DNA of 64,000 nucleotides from Burkholderiales bacterium (GTDB taxonomy: Bacteria > Pseudomonadota > Gammaproteobacteria > Burkholderiales > Casimicrobiaceae). A program made the translations under genes and the position numbers. The notes beneath the pieces were generated by a model. It did not search any database and was not told where the DNA came from. It worked only from the letters and a program-made list of their open reading frames with translations. Shown here in pieces: positions 15,785-24,360 of the stretch (position 1 is the stretch's first letter; every line of letters starts with the position of its first letter). The stretch lies in contig JADYZP010000063.1 in the NCBI GenBank assembly GCA_020853025.1, forward strand, positions 62,001-126,000, given 5' to 3'.

Positions 15785-18603
15785 GTGCGCCAATGACGAC
15801 AGCCGTCGAACCGGAGACGATCGCCTTCAGTCTCAATGGCGCTGAAGTGCTCGCCGCACCCGGCGAAACGCTGATCGAGGTCGCCGACCGCGTCGGTGTG
15901 GTCATTCCGCGTCTTTGCTACATGCCGGGAATGCGCGCCGACGGCAACTGCCGCGCGTGCATGGTCGAGATCAAGGGCGAGCGCGTGCTCGCGGCGTCGT
16001 GCTGCCGGCAGCCGACCGCCGGCATGGAGGTATCGAGCGACAGCGCGCGCGCCGTCCACGCGCAGAAGATGGTTGTCGAACTCCTGGTCTCCGACATGCC
16101 GGAGAAGGCATACCGGCTCGATTCGGAACTCGAGCATTGGCGGCACGCACTCGGCGTCGGCGAGCCGAGGTTCGCCGCGCGCGAGCAGCCGGCCACCGAC
16201 GTCTCGCACCCGGCGATGGCGGTCAACCTCGACGCCTGCATCCAGTGCACGCGCTGCGTGCGCGCCTGCCGCGAGGAGCAGGTCAACGACGTCATCGGCT
16301 ACGCGTACCGCGGTGGCCATTCGAGCATCGTCTTCGACCTCCACGATCCGATGGGCGAGTCGACGTGTGTCGGCTGCGGCGAATGCGTGCAGGCCTGCCC
16401 GACCGGCGCGCTGGCGCCCGCGAACGAAGCCTACCTGGTTCCGGTCGACCGCAAGGTCGAATCGGTATGTCCCTATTGCGGCGTGGGCTGCCAGTTGACC
16501 TATCACGTGCGCGACAACGAAATCGTCCGCGTCGAAGGCCGCGACGGTCCCGCCAACCGCTCCCGGCTGTGCGTCAAGGGTCGCTTCGGCTTCGACTACG
16601 TCGCGCACCCGCAGCGCCTGACGCGACCGCTGATCCGCCGCGAAGGCGTTGCCAAGTCGGCGGACTTCACGATGGACCCTGCCGATCCGCTGTCGGTGTT
16701 CCGCGAAGCGACCTGGGAGGAGGCACTCGCCTTCGCCACCGGCAAGCTGCGGCAGATTCGCGACACGCTCGGGCCACGCGCACTCGCCGGCTTCGGCTCG
16801 GCCAAATGCTCGAACGAGGAGGCGTACCTCTTCCAGAAGCTCGTGCGCACCGGCTTTGGCAGCAATAACGTCGACCACTGCACGCGACTGTGCCACGCGT
16901 CGAGCGTGGCGGCGCTGCTCGAGGGCATTGGTTCGGGCGCGGTCTCGAACCCGGTGATGGACGTGATGCAAGCCGACGTCGTGCTGGTGATCGGCGCCAA
17001 TCCGGTCGTCAACCATCCGGTCGCCGCGACCTGGATCAAGAACGCGGTGAAGAACGGCACGCGGCTGATCCTCGCCGACCCGCGCCGCTCCGAACTCGCG
17101 AGGCATGCGACGCATTACCTGCAATTCAAGCCCGCCTCCGACGTCGCGCTGCTGAACGCGATGCTGCACACGATCGTCGACGAGGGTCTGGTCGCCGAAG
17201 GCTTCGTCGCCGACCGAACCAGCGGCTTCGATGATATCCGCCGCAACGTCGCCGCCTTCAGCCCGGAGGCGATGGCGCCGGTCTGCGGCATCCCGGCCGC
17301 AACCATCCGCGAAGTCGCGCGCATGTACGCGACGTCGCGTGCGGCGATGATCCTCTGGGGCATGGGCGTTTCGCAGCACGTGCACGGCACCGACAATGCG
17401 CGCTGCCTGATCGCGCTCGCGATGGCGACCGGCCAGGTCGGCCGTCCGGGCACCGGGCTGCATCCGCTGCGCGGACAGAACAACGTGCAGGGAGCCTCCG
17501 ACGCGGGACTGATCCCGATGATGTTGCCGGACTACCAGCGTGTCGACAACGCCGCCGCGCACCAGCGCTTCGAGTCGCTATGGGGTGCGGCGCTTGACGA
17601 CAAACCCGGACTCACCGTCGTCGAGATCATGGATGCCGTGCACGCCGGCACCATCCGCGGCATGTACGTGATGGGCGAGAACCCGGCGATGTCGGACCCC
17701 AACGTCCATCATGCGCGGGCAGCACTTGCCGCGCTGGAGATGCTGGTCGTGCAGGACATCTTTCTCACTGAAACCGCGTACCTCGCCGACGTCATCCTGC
17801 CGGCGTCCGCGTTTCCCGAAAAGACAGGCACCTTCACCAACACCGACCGCACCGTCCAGCTCGGCCAGCAGGCACTCGCACCGCCAGGTGACGCACGCCA
17901 GGACCTCGCGATTCTCGTCGATATCGGCCGGCGCATGGGACTGCCGTGGCGCTACGAGCATCCGCGCGACGTGTTCGACGAAATGCGCACGGCGATGCCA
18001 TCGATCGCCGGCATCACCTGGGACCGTCTGCAGCGCGAGCACGCGGTGACCTACCCGTGCGAAAAAGAGGGTGATCCGGGCGAGCCCGTCGTGTTCAGGC
18101 AGACCTTTCCCACGCCCGACGGCCGCGCCAGGCTCGTGCCCGCCGTGCTGATCCCGTCCGACGAGCTGCCCGACTCGGAGTACCCGTTCGTGCTGATCAC
18201 CGGCCGGCAACTCGAGCACTGGCACACCGGAAGCATGACACGCCGCACCGCGGTGCTCGACGCGATCGAACCCGCAGCCGTGGGATCGTTCAATCTCGCG
18301 GACCTCGTGGCACTCGGCGTGGTTGCCGGCGGCGTGATCACCGTCGAGTCGCGGCGCGGCTCGGTCACCCTGACCGCGCGCGCCGACAGCGGCATGCAGC
18401 CCGGCAACGTGTTCCTTCCCTTCTGTTACTACGAGGCCGCGGCCAACCTGCTGACCAATTCGGCGCTCGATCCCTTCGGCAAGATCCCCGAAGTCAAGTT
18501 CTGCGCGGTGCGGGTGAGCGCGGGCGGGCAGCGTGACGAACGCGTCGGCTACGGCGGCGAGCCGCAGACCGCCGCGCGCGCCGCGCAGGACGCGAAGATC
18601 TGA
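15781..18603 (+). CDS. Formate dehydrogenase alpha subunit (Mo/W-bis-MGD)
   Basis: Catalytic subunit oxidising formate to CO2. 940 residues. NuoG-like N-terminus: [2Fe-2S] Cys46, 57, 60 and 74, then ferredoxin clusters at Cys153/156/159/163 and Cys196/199/202/206. The molybdopterin domain carries its own [4Fe-4S] at Cys230/233/237/264. The metal ligand is Cys371 in RLCHASSV, not selenocysteine, with no in-frame UGA. The start at 15781 overlaps the beta stop; open frame extends further upstream but is out of frame with, and inside, the beta gene. No third (gamma) subunit, FdsD or FdhD gene follows; the next gene is convergent. Confidence 0.95.
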   Translation: MSAPMTTAVEPETIAFSLNGAEVLAAPGETLIEVADRVGVVIPRLCYMPGMRADGNCRACMVEIKGERVLAASCCRQPTAGMEVSSDSARAVHAQKMVVELLVSDMPEKAYRLDSELEHWRHALGVGEPRFAAREQPATDVSHPAMAVNLDACIQCTRCVRACREEQVNDVIGYAYRGGHSSIVFDLHDPMGESTCVGCGECVQACPTGALAPANEAYLVPVDRKVESVCPYCGVGCQLTYHVRDNEIVRVEGRDGPANRSRLCVKGRFGFDYVAHPQRLTRPLIRREGVAKSADFTMDPADPLSVFREATWEEALAFATGKLRQIRDTLGPRALAGFGSAKCSNEEAYLFQKLVRTGFGSNNVDHCTRLCHASSVAALLEGIGSGAVSNPVMDVMQADVVLVIGANPVVNHPVAATWIKNAVKNGTRLILADPRRSELARHATHYLQFKPASDVALLNAMLHTIVDEGLVAEGFVADRTSGFDDIRRNVAAFSPEAMAPVCGIPAATIREVARMYATSRAAMILWGMGVSQHVHGTDNARCLIALAMATGQVGRPGTGLHPLRGQNNVQGASDAGLIPMMLPDYQRVDNAAAHQRFESLWGAALDDKPGLTVVEIMDAVHAGTIRGMYVMGENPAMSDPNVHHARAALAALEMLVVQDIFLTETAYLADVILPASAFPEKTGTFTNTDRTVQLGQQALAPPGDARQDLAILVDIGRRMGLPWRYEHPRDVFDEMRTAMPSIAGITWDRLQREHAVTYPCEKEGDPGEPVVFRQTFPTPDGRARLVPAVLIPSDELPDSEYPFVLITGRQLEHWHTGSMTRRTAVLDAIEPAAVGSFNLADLVALGVVAGGVITVESRRGSVTLTARADSGMQPGNVFLPFCYYEAAANLLTNSALDPFGKIPEVKFCAVRVSAGGQRDERVGYGGEPQTAARAAQDAKI

Positions 18604-18628
18604 TCGCTCGGCGTCGCGAGCGCGCGCG

Positions 18629-19435
18629 TCAGAGGTGGAACGCCTTCCACCACATGTACCCGCCGAGGATGAACAGCATCGCGACGAAGGCATGGCGCAG
18701 GCGCGCCACCGGCCAGCTGTGCGCGACGCGTGCGCCGACGGGCGCCAGCAGCGTGCTGGTGACGACAATTGCCAGCAGCGCCGGCACGTAGACATAGCCG
18801 ATCGAATAGGGCGGCAGTCCAGTCTTGCGCAATCCGGCGAAGACGTAGCCCAGCGTCGCTGCCACCGCGATCGGAAAGCCGAGTGCTGCCGAGGTCGCGA
18901 CCGCCGTGTGCATTTTCACGCTGCAGCGGGTCAGGAACGGAACCGCGAGAAACGCGCCGCCGGTGCCGACCATGCCGGCGATGACACCGATGCCGGCACC
19001 CACGCCGAACATCGCCGGCTTCCCCGGAAGCTCGCGCAGAACCTTCGGTGGACGGTTGCGGAACATCCGCGCCGCCGCAAACCAGATGAACGCGCCGAAG
19101 ATTCCGGCCATCACCGCCACCGGCAGCGCACTCGCGATCTGCGGCCCGACCAGCGATCCGGCGATAAGCCCCGGCGCCATCGTCCGCACCACCGGCCAAT
19201 GCACGGCGCCGCGTGAATGGTGCGCGCGCGCCGACGAAAATGCGGTGAACACGATCGACGCCGCCGATGTTCCGATCGCCATCGGCAACAGGTGCACAGT
19301 CGCGAATCCTTCGTGCCCGAAGACTTCCAGAAGCACCGGAACGATCGTGAAGCCGCCACCGATGCCGAGCAGTCCGGCCATGAAACCGACGAAGGCGCCC
19401 AGCGCCAGGAAAATCGGGATCAGCGCGAGGTTCAA
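18629..19435 (-). CDS. TauE/SafE-family membrane permease
   Basis: A 268-residue inner-membrane protein with about eight hydrophobic segments in two repeats, each opening with the family GxGGG-like loop: FMAGLLGIGGGFTIVPVLL and GMVGTGGAFLAVPFL. The family exports sulfite, sulfoacetate or other small sulfur or carboxylate anions; the substrate here is unknown. The start TTG at 19435 shares four bases with the stop of the EVE-domain gene (TTGA), indicating translational coupling; the open frame upstream of this point reads through the EVE gene in another frame and is not protein coding. It converges on the formate dehydrogenase operon with a 25-base gap. Confidence 0.88.
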   Translation of the reverse strand: MNLALIPIFLALGAFVGFMAGLLGIGGGFTIVPVLLEVFGHEGFATVHLLPMAIGTSAASIVFTAFSSARAHHSRGAVHWPVVRTMAPGLIAGSLVGPQIASALPVAVMAGIFGAFIWFAAARMFRNRPPKVLRELPGKPAMFGVGAGIGVIAGMVGTGGAFLAVPFLTRCSVKMHTAVATSAALGFPIAVAATLGYVFAGLRKTGLPPYSIGYVYVPALLAIVVTSTLLAPVGARVAHSWPVARLRHAFVAMLFILGGYMWWKAFHL

Positions 19436-19905
19436 GCGGCGCCCGCGCGGCGCGCCATCAGCCTCATGATCAGCTTCCACTCCTGCGCCGTCACCGGAGT
19501 GATCGACAGGCGGTTGCCGCGCTGCAGTATCACCATGCCAGCCAGCGCGGGTTGCACCCGTAGTTGGGCGAGCGGCACGAAGCGCGTCCTCTCGACCAGC
19601 TTGACGTCGACGTTGAACCAGCGCGGATGCTCGCGCGTCGCCTTCGGGTCGTAGTAGTTTCCCGTGGCGTCGAACTGCGAGACGTCCGGATGCGCGAGCT
19701 TCGTGATCTCGACAATGCCGGCGATGCCCGGTTCCGGGCAGCTCGAGTGGTAGAAGAATGCGCGATCGCGCAACTGCATCTCGCGCATGTAGTTGCGCGC
19801 CTGGTAGTTGCGCACGCCGAACCACGACGTCGTCTGCCCGCGCGCGCCGACGAGGTCGTCGATGCCGAACTCGTCGGGCTCGGACTTCATGAGCCAGTAA
19901 TGCAT
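19432..19905 (-). CDS. EVE-domain protein
   Basis: A 157-residue protein that is one EVE (PUA-like) domain, a fold thought to bind modified bases in RNA or DNA. Family marks are the start MHYWLMKSEPDEFGIDDL, WFGVRNYQARNYMREMQLRD, the FFYHSSCPEPGIAGIVEI core and HPRWFNVDVKLV. I chose ATG 19905; ATG 19920 would add five residues. In many proteobacteria an EVE gene sits near 6S RNA and zapA, as here. Its job in the cell is unsettled. Confidence 0.92.
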   Translation of the reverse strand: MHYWLMKSEPDEFGIDDLVGARGQTTSWFGVRNYQARNYMREMQLRDRAFFYHSSCPEPGIAGIVEITKLAHPDVSQFDATGNYYDPKATREHPRWFNVDVKLVERTRFVPLAQLRVQPALAGMVILQRGNRLSITPVTAQEWKLIMRLMARRAGAA

Positions 19906-19999
19906 GCCGTCACCCGCCATCCCGGCTTCAACCGCAGATCGGCCGCCGCGCGCCAGCGCGGCTTCCGCGCAGGTCGCTACGATTGAAGGAAAGCCCAAA

Positions 20000-20182
20000 C
20001 AAGAGGTGTTCCCCGGTGATGCCGTGCCAGCCTCATCCTGAACCTGGGTTCAAGATTGGCCGCCTGCCGGAACCATCAGGCGCTTCCGCTTGGGAGCGCA
20101 CACCGGCTCGCATGTGGCAAAGGCAGCCTCGCTACGAGAGCATTGGTTCAAGGAATATCTGGCTGGCTCGAACACCCCAGGG
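20000..20182 (-). ncRNA. ssrS: 6S RNA
   Basis: About 180 nt on the minus strand just downstream of zapA, the standard position for 6S RNA. The terminal stem pairs GGGGTGTTC (20178-20170) with GAACACCTC (20011-20003), nine pairs with one wobble. Next GCCAGCC (about 20167-20161) pairs perfectly with GGCTGGC (20032-20026). The 3' half has the typical CTTGAACCCAGGTTCAGGAT segment. 6S RNA mimics an open promoter and binds sigma-70 RNA polymerase holoenzyme in slow growth. Ends are approximate. Confidence 0.92.
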
Positions 20183-20224
20183 AACATGGACATGGGCAGC
20201 GACGCGTACCGCTGCATTTGTGCG

Positions 20225-20596
20225 TCAGATCAGCTTTTCCTGGCCGGCCAGCGCCTGGTCGATCGCTGTGTGCATCGATTGGATTCTACGCTGCGCGGCG
20301 CCGTCGTCAATCTCGCCCATGGATGTGGAGGTCGTCGCAACAGGCGCTGGGGGTACGGCCTTGCGCTCGCGCAGCAATTCATTGGCGATGTTGAGCGCGG
20401 CCATCACCGCGATACGATCCGCGCCTGCGGACTTGCTGGCGCCGCGGATTTCGCGCATCCGCTGATCGAGGAACGCTACGGCCTCGAGGAGATCGGCGCG
20501 CTCGTGCTCGCGGCAGGCGACCTTGTAGTCGCGGCCGAGCAGATGGATGTCGAGCTGGATGGCGCGGCCGCCCGCGTCGGTACCTTTGGCCGTCAT
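20225..20596 (-). CDS. zapA: Cell division protein ZapA
   Basis: A 123-residue Z-ring-associated protein that cross-links FtsZ filaments. The N-terminal globular domain reads LDIHLLGRDYKVACREHERADLLEAVAFLDQRM, the conserved ZapA core, followed by a helical region with RIAVMAALNIANELL. A Pro/Thr-rich linker (about 83-92) precedes the last helix. The start ATG 20596 gives a full N-terminus. It is followed by 6S RNA, a pairing conserved across proteobacteria, and preceded by a small coiled-coil gene. Confidence 0.94.
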   Translation of the reverse strand: MTAKGTDAGGRAIQLDIHLLGRDYKVACREHERADLLEAVAFLDQRMREIRGASKSAGADRIAVMAALNIANELLRERKAVPPAPVATTSTSMGEIDDGAAQRRIQSMHTAIDQALAGQEKLI

Positions 20597-20686
20597 GCGC
20601 GCATTCCCCGGGATGCAGGAGGATGCGGTGAAGACACGAAATCTGCCGCAGAGTTCATGAGAATTTCCGAAGCGGCGCCCTGGCGA

Positions 20687-20881
20687 TCATTCCGCCGGTA
20701 TCCGCGCGATCAACGCGTCGAGGCGGATGCCGGCCTGCTGCGTTTTGATGGCCATTTCGCGGTTGCGCTCGGTCGCCGCGGCCAGGTCGCGCCGCAAGGA
20801 TTCGTTGGCCGCGCGCAGCGCTCGCGTGTGCGCGATCAGCGTGGCGAGCTTCTGTTCGAGCTGGGAGAGGTCGGGTTCCAT
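20687..20881 (-). CDS. Small ZapB-like coiled-coil protein (TIGR02449 type)
   Basis: A 64-residue protein that is almost entirely one coiled coil: MEPDLSQLEQKLATLIAHTR, with leucines, isoleucines and alanines in heptad spacing to RLDALIARIPAE. ATG 20881 was chosen because upstream residues are not helix-like. Such proteins lie next to zapA in many beta- and gammaproteobacteria and are thought to support division like ZapB. Function here is inferred from position and shape. Confidence 0.78.
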   Translation of the reverse strand: MEPDLSQLEQKLATLIAHTRALRAANESLRRDLAAATERNREMAIKTQQAGIRLDALIARIPAE

Positions 20882-20981
20882 CCTATGCGTCCGCATTGCA
20901 GCAACGTTCATATTGGCGTCGCGCACGTCGCCAGTCAACTACGCGAATGGCGCAATGACGCACCGCGTGCCCGCTCATCGC

Positions 20982-21551
20982 TTAGCCTGTGGCCGGCGGC
21001 GGGTAGCGAACCGCCGCGATCTCCAGTTCCTCGGTACCGCCGGGCGTGTGCAGGGTCACGGTATCACCTTCGCGCGCTCGGAGCAGCGCGCGCGCCATCG
21101 GCGACACCCAGCTGATATGGCCGCGTGTCGTGTCGATCTCGTCGACGCCGACGATTGTCAGCGTCCGCGATACTCCCTGGTCGTCGACGACGTCGACGGT
21201 GGCGCCGAAATAGACGCGATCCACTTCCGCGCCGTGAGCCGTCGGATCGACGACTTCGGCGCGGTCCAGGCGACGGACCAGGAACCGGATGCGCCTATCC
21301 ACTTCGCGCAGCCGCTTCTTGCCGTAGATATAGTCGCCGTTCTCCGAGCGGTCACCGTTGCCCGCGGCCCAGGCGATGGTCGCCACCAGGTCCGGACGCT
21401 CGCTGCCGACGAGGCGCTCGAGTTCGGCCTTCAGGCGTGCGAAACCGCCCGGGGTCATGTAGTTCTTGGTGCCCACCGGGAGCACAGGCGCACTATCGGG
21501 GGCGCCGTCTTCTTCGGCGTCGTCGCTCTCGCGCGTGAAAGCCTTGTTCAT
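20982..21551 (-). CDS. greB: Transcription elongation factor GreB
   Basis: Binds the RNA polymerase secondary channel and stimulates cleavage of backtracked transcripts. 189 residues: an N-terminal coiled coil from YMTPGGFARLKAELERL to the acidic tip GDRSENGDYIYGKKRL, whose D and E residues complete the active site, and a C-terminal FKBP-like domain with WVSPMARALL. A 35-residue acidic leader precedes the usual start of similarity. ATG 21551 (MNKAFTRES) fits GreB better than the upstream 21572. The coiled-coil tip distinguishes Gre factors from competitors without these acids. Confidence 0.93.
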   Translation of the reverse strand: MNKAFTRESDDAEEDGAPDSAPVLPVGTKNYMTPGGFARLKAELERLVGSERPDLVATIAWAAGNGDRSENGDYIYGKKRLREVDRRIRFLVRRLDRAEVVDPTAHGAEVDRVYFGATVDVVDDQGVSRTLTIVGVDEIDTTRGHISWVSPMARALLRAREGDTVTLHTPGGTEELEIAAVRYPPPATG

Positions 21552-21633
21552 CGTGACCGCACAGCCATGCATGGCGACCCGCCTGGGGTGGAACGCGAAT
21601 TATAGGCCGAGCGGCACCGCCTGCCGCGCCGCC

Positions 21634-21668
21634 TATAATCGGCGGGTCCACCGCAGGAGGCGCTCCAC
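21634..21668 (+). promoter_or_regulatory. Possible -10 and strong RBS of btuC
   Basis: TATAAT at 21634-21639 is a perfect -10 hexamer, though no good -35 lies 17 bases upstream. AGGAGG at 21655-21660 lies eight bases before TTG 21669 and fixes the TTG as the btuC start. No cobalamin riboswitch signature occurs on this side, unlike in front of btuB. Confidence 0.45.
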
Positions 21669-22643
21669 TTGCACCGATCATCCCCGCTGCCGGTTCTGGC
21701 GGCGCTCGCGTTGGCGGCTCTCGCCGCGCTGCTGTTCGCACTCGCCGTCGGCAGCGTGGACGTGAGTTTGCTCAAGGTCTGGAACGCGCTGACGGGTGGG
21801 GCGCAGGACACCGCCGGCACCGTGGTTCGCGAGTTGCGTCTGCCGCGCGCAGTCGCCGCCTTCGCCGTCGGTGGACTGCTCGCCGTCGCCGGCGCGCTGA
21901 TGCAGGTGTTGCTGCGCAATCCGCTGGCCGATCCCTACGTGCTCGGGCTCTCCGGCGGTGCGGCCTGCGGCGCGCTGGTCGCGATGCTGCTCGGCGCGGC
22001 GGCGCTGGTCACGCCGTTCGCATTCGTCGGCGCCGGCATTTCGACGCTGCTGGTGTTCGGGCTCTCGCGCGGCCGCGGCGCGTGGACACCGACGCGCATC
22101 CTGCTCACCGGCATCGTCGTCGCGGCCGGCTGGAGCGCGCTGATCATGTTGATGCTCTCACTGGCGCCGGAGGCACAGCTGCGCGGCATGTTGTTCTGGC
22201 TGATCGGCGACCTGTCGGGCGCCGAGCATGGCCCACTGGCGCTGGTGGCACTCGTTGCCGTGCTGGTGGCCGCGTTTGCGCTCGCACGCGATGCGACGCT
22301 GCTCTCCCGCGGCGACGTGACGGCGGCGACGGTAGGTGTTCCGGTGCGCACGGTGACCTTCGCGCTGCACGCGCTGGCGGCGGGTGCCACTGCGATCGCG
22401 GTGACCGTCGCCGGCAGCGTCGGCTTCGTCGGGCTGGTCGTACCGCATGCGGTGCGGCTGGTCGTCGGCAACGATCAGCGCGTGCTGTTGCCGGCATCGG
22501 CGCTGGCCGGCGGCGCGCTGCTGGTGCTGGCCGACACGCTCGCACGAACGCTGGTTGCGCCGGCGCAACTGCCGGTCGGCGTGCTGACGGCGCTGGCGGG
22601 CGTGCCGCTGTTTCTCTGGCTGTTGCGCAGGTCGGCGCCATGA
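21669..22643 (+). CDS. btuC: FecCD/BtuC-family ABC permease (cobalamin or haem-type)
   Basis: Inner-membrane permease of a type II importer. 324 residues, about ten hydrophobic segments, with the family region LRLPRAVAAFAVGGLLAVAG, NPLADPYVLGLSGGAACGAL and the coupling segment GSVGFVGLVVPHAVRLVVG. The TTG start is supported by an AGGAGG eight bases upstream; no better ATG exists nearby. The four-base overlap with the ATPase gene and the convergent btuB-btuF genes make cobalamin the best substrate guess. Confidence 0.88.
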   Translation: MHRSSPLPVLAALALAALAALLFALAVGSVDVSLLKVWNALTGGAQDTAGTVVRELRLPRAVAAFAVGGLLAVAGALMQVLLRNPLADPYVLGLSGGAACGALVAMLLGAAALVTPFAFVGAGISTLLVFGLSRGRGAWTPTRILLTGIVVAAGWSALIMLMLSLAPEAQLRGMLFWLIGDLSGAEHGPLALVALVAVLVAAFALARDATLLSRGDVTAATVGVPVRTVTFALHALAAGATAIAVTVAGSVGFVGLVVPHAVRLVVGNDQRVLLPASALAGGALLVLADTLARTLVAPAQLPVGVLTALAGVPLFLWLLRRSAP

Positions 22644-23461
22644 GCGATGCGGAAGATCGACCCCTGACGATCGCCGACGTCGCGGTCGCGCCGGACGAAG
22701 CGCTGCTCGAATGCCGCAACGTCACGCTGGCGGTGCCGGGCCGCCGACTGTGCAAAGGCCTTTCCTTCGCCGTCCGTTGCGGCGAATGCTGGGTGCTGGT
22801 CGGTCCCAACGGCGCCGGCAAGTCGACGCTGCTCGCCGCGCTGGCGGGTCTGCGCGAACCTGCCGTGGGCGCCGTGCTGCTCGGCGGCCGGCCGATCCGC
22901 AGCTGGGGCGCACGCGAGCGCGCGAGGAAAATCGGGCTGCTGCCGCAGGACAGCTTCGACGCTTTTCCTGACACGGCGCTGGAAATCGTGCTGTCGGGCC
23001 GGCATCCGCACACGCCGCGCTGGTGCCGCGAAAGCGCGCAGGACGTGGCACTGGCGCAGGCCGCGCTCGCCGCCGTCGGCATGACACACGCGGCGGCGCG
23101 CAACGTGCAGACGCTGTCAGGCGGCGAAAGGCGGCGCGTGGCGCTGGCGCTGCTGCTGGCACAGGATCCCGACCTGATGCTACTCGACGAGCCGACCAAT
23201 CACCTGGACGTCGCACACGAAGTACGCGCGCTCGATCTCCTGGGTGAGCGCGTGCGCGATGCCCGGCACGCGGTCGTGATGGCGCTGCACGATCTGGCGC
23301 TCGCCACGCGCCACGCCACGCATGCGGTGCTGTTCGGCGTCGATCAGGTGGTCGCGGGACCCGCGTCGGAACTGCTCACCGCCCCCCTCCTGTCCGCGCT
23401 CTTCGGCCAGCCGCTCGTTGCCATCGCACATCCGCGCGGGACGGTCTTCGTGCCGAATTGA
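22640..23461 (+). CDS. btuD: ABC transporter ATP-binding protein of the cobalamin importer
   Basis: Energises the BtuC permease. 273 residues: Walker A GPNGAGKST, Q-loop in IGLLPQDSF, signature LSGGERRRVALALLLAQ, Walker B LMLLDEPTNHLD, and the H-switch ALHDLALATR. The ATG at 22640 overlaps the btuC stop (ATGA); open frame further upstream is out of frame inside btuC. It ends 11 bases from the convergent btuF stop. HmuV-like haem ATPases look similar, but the riboswitch-controlled neighbours argue for corrinoids. Confidence 0.87.
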   Translation: MSDAEDRPLTIADVAVAPDEALLECRNVTLAVPGRRLCKGLSFAVRCGECWVLVGPNGAGKSTLLAALAGLREPAVGAVLLGGRPIRSWGARERARKIGLLPQDSFDAFPDTALEIVLSGRHPHTPRWCRESAQDVALAQAALAAVGMTHAAARNVQTLSGGERRRVALALLLAQDPDLMLLDEPTNHLDVAHEVRALDLLGERVRDARHAVVMALHDLALATRHATHAVLFGVDQVVAGPASELLTAPLLSALFGQPLVAIAHPRGTVFVPN

Positions 23462-23472
23462 GACCAACCGGG

Positions 23473-24360
23473 TCAGTCCTTCGCGCGCCTCCCGCGCGCT
23501 TTGTCGAAATCGGCGCACAGCGCCGCAACGCCATCGACAAAGCGTGGCCCGCTCCGGTGCAGCAGGTCGCCGTCGGCAGCGAGAAGATTGCCATCTCGTA
23601 CCGCCGGAATGCCGGGCCAGCGCAGCCAGTCGGAAAGCCATGCGGGCCGTCCGCCGGCATCGTGGCCGCCGACGATGACTTCGGGCGCGGCCGCGACCAC
23701 CGCTTCCACCGTCACCGCCGGAGCGGGCAGCGTCAGCGCGGCGAAGACGTTGTCGCCGCCGCACAGTGCAATGGCCTGCGAGATCAGATGGCGGCCGCCG
23801 ATCGTGTACAGCGGCTCGTTCCATACTTCGTAGAACACGCGCAGTCGGCTCGCGCTCGCGTACTTCTCCCGCAGCGCCGCCTGCCGTCTGCGCAGTTCGT
23901 CGGCAGCGGCCTTCGCGACGCCGTGGCGTCCGGCGAGCGTGCCCAGTCGCTCGATGTCGTCGGCGATGCCGGCGATGGTCTTCGGATCGCTGACGAACAC
24001 GGCGACGTTTTGCGCACGCAGTGCGGCGAGCTGTGGCGGCGCCGTGTACGGCCAGGCGATGACCAGATCCGGCGCCAGCGCGACGATGCCTTCCAGGTCG
24101 AGTGCGCCGGCATCGCCCACCCGCGGCAGCGCACGCGCCAGTGGCGGCCAGTCGCTGTGCGCGACGACACCGACGACTGCGGCGCCGGCGCCGGCCGCGA
24201 ACAACAATTCCGTCGCATGCGGCGCGAGGCTGACGATGCGCTGCGCCGGACGCGCGAGCACCACCTCGTTGCCGGCATCGTCGACGGCGCGGACCGCGCC
24301 GACGGCGGCCCCGGCGAGCGCCACGCCGACGGCGGCGACCACCGCGCGCCAGGCGTTCAC
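23473..24360 (-). CDS. btuF: Periplasmic cobalamin-binding protein
   Basis: Delivers corrinoid to BtuCD. 295 residues with a hydrophobic N-terminal signal (about residues 1-25, ending VRA). The mature part has the helical-backbone binding-protein pattern: PAQRIVSLAPHATELLFAAG near its start, then DLEGIVALAPDLVIAW, and a C-lobe from YEVWNEPLYTIGG with WPGIPAVRDGNL. The GTG start at 24360 overlaps the btuB stop by four bases (GTGA), so both are made from one riboswitch-controlled message. Confidence 0.88.
   Translation of the reverse strand: MNAWRAVVAAVGVALAGAAVGAVRAVDDAGNEVVLARPAQRIVSLAPHATELLFAAGAGAAVVGVVAHSDWPPLARALPRVGDAGALDLEGIVALAPDLVIAWPYTAPPQLAALRAQNVAVFVSDPKTIAGIADDIERLGTLAGRHGVAKAAADELRRRQAALREKYASASRLRVFYEVWNEPLYTIGGRHLISQAIALCGGDNVFAALTLPAPAVTVEAVVAAAPEVIVGGHDAGGRPAWLSDWLRWPGIPAVRDGNLLAADGDLLHRSGPRFVDGVAALCADFDKARGRRAKD

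Noticed and set aside
15781-18603. Possible selenocysteine formate dehydrogenase
   Set aside because: The metal-ligand position is Cys371 and no in-frame UGA occurs.
18605-18623. CGCTCG/CGAGCG hairpin between the convergent fdh and TauE genes
   Set aside because: No T-run follows; may fold but not enough for a terminator call.
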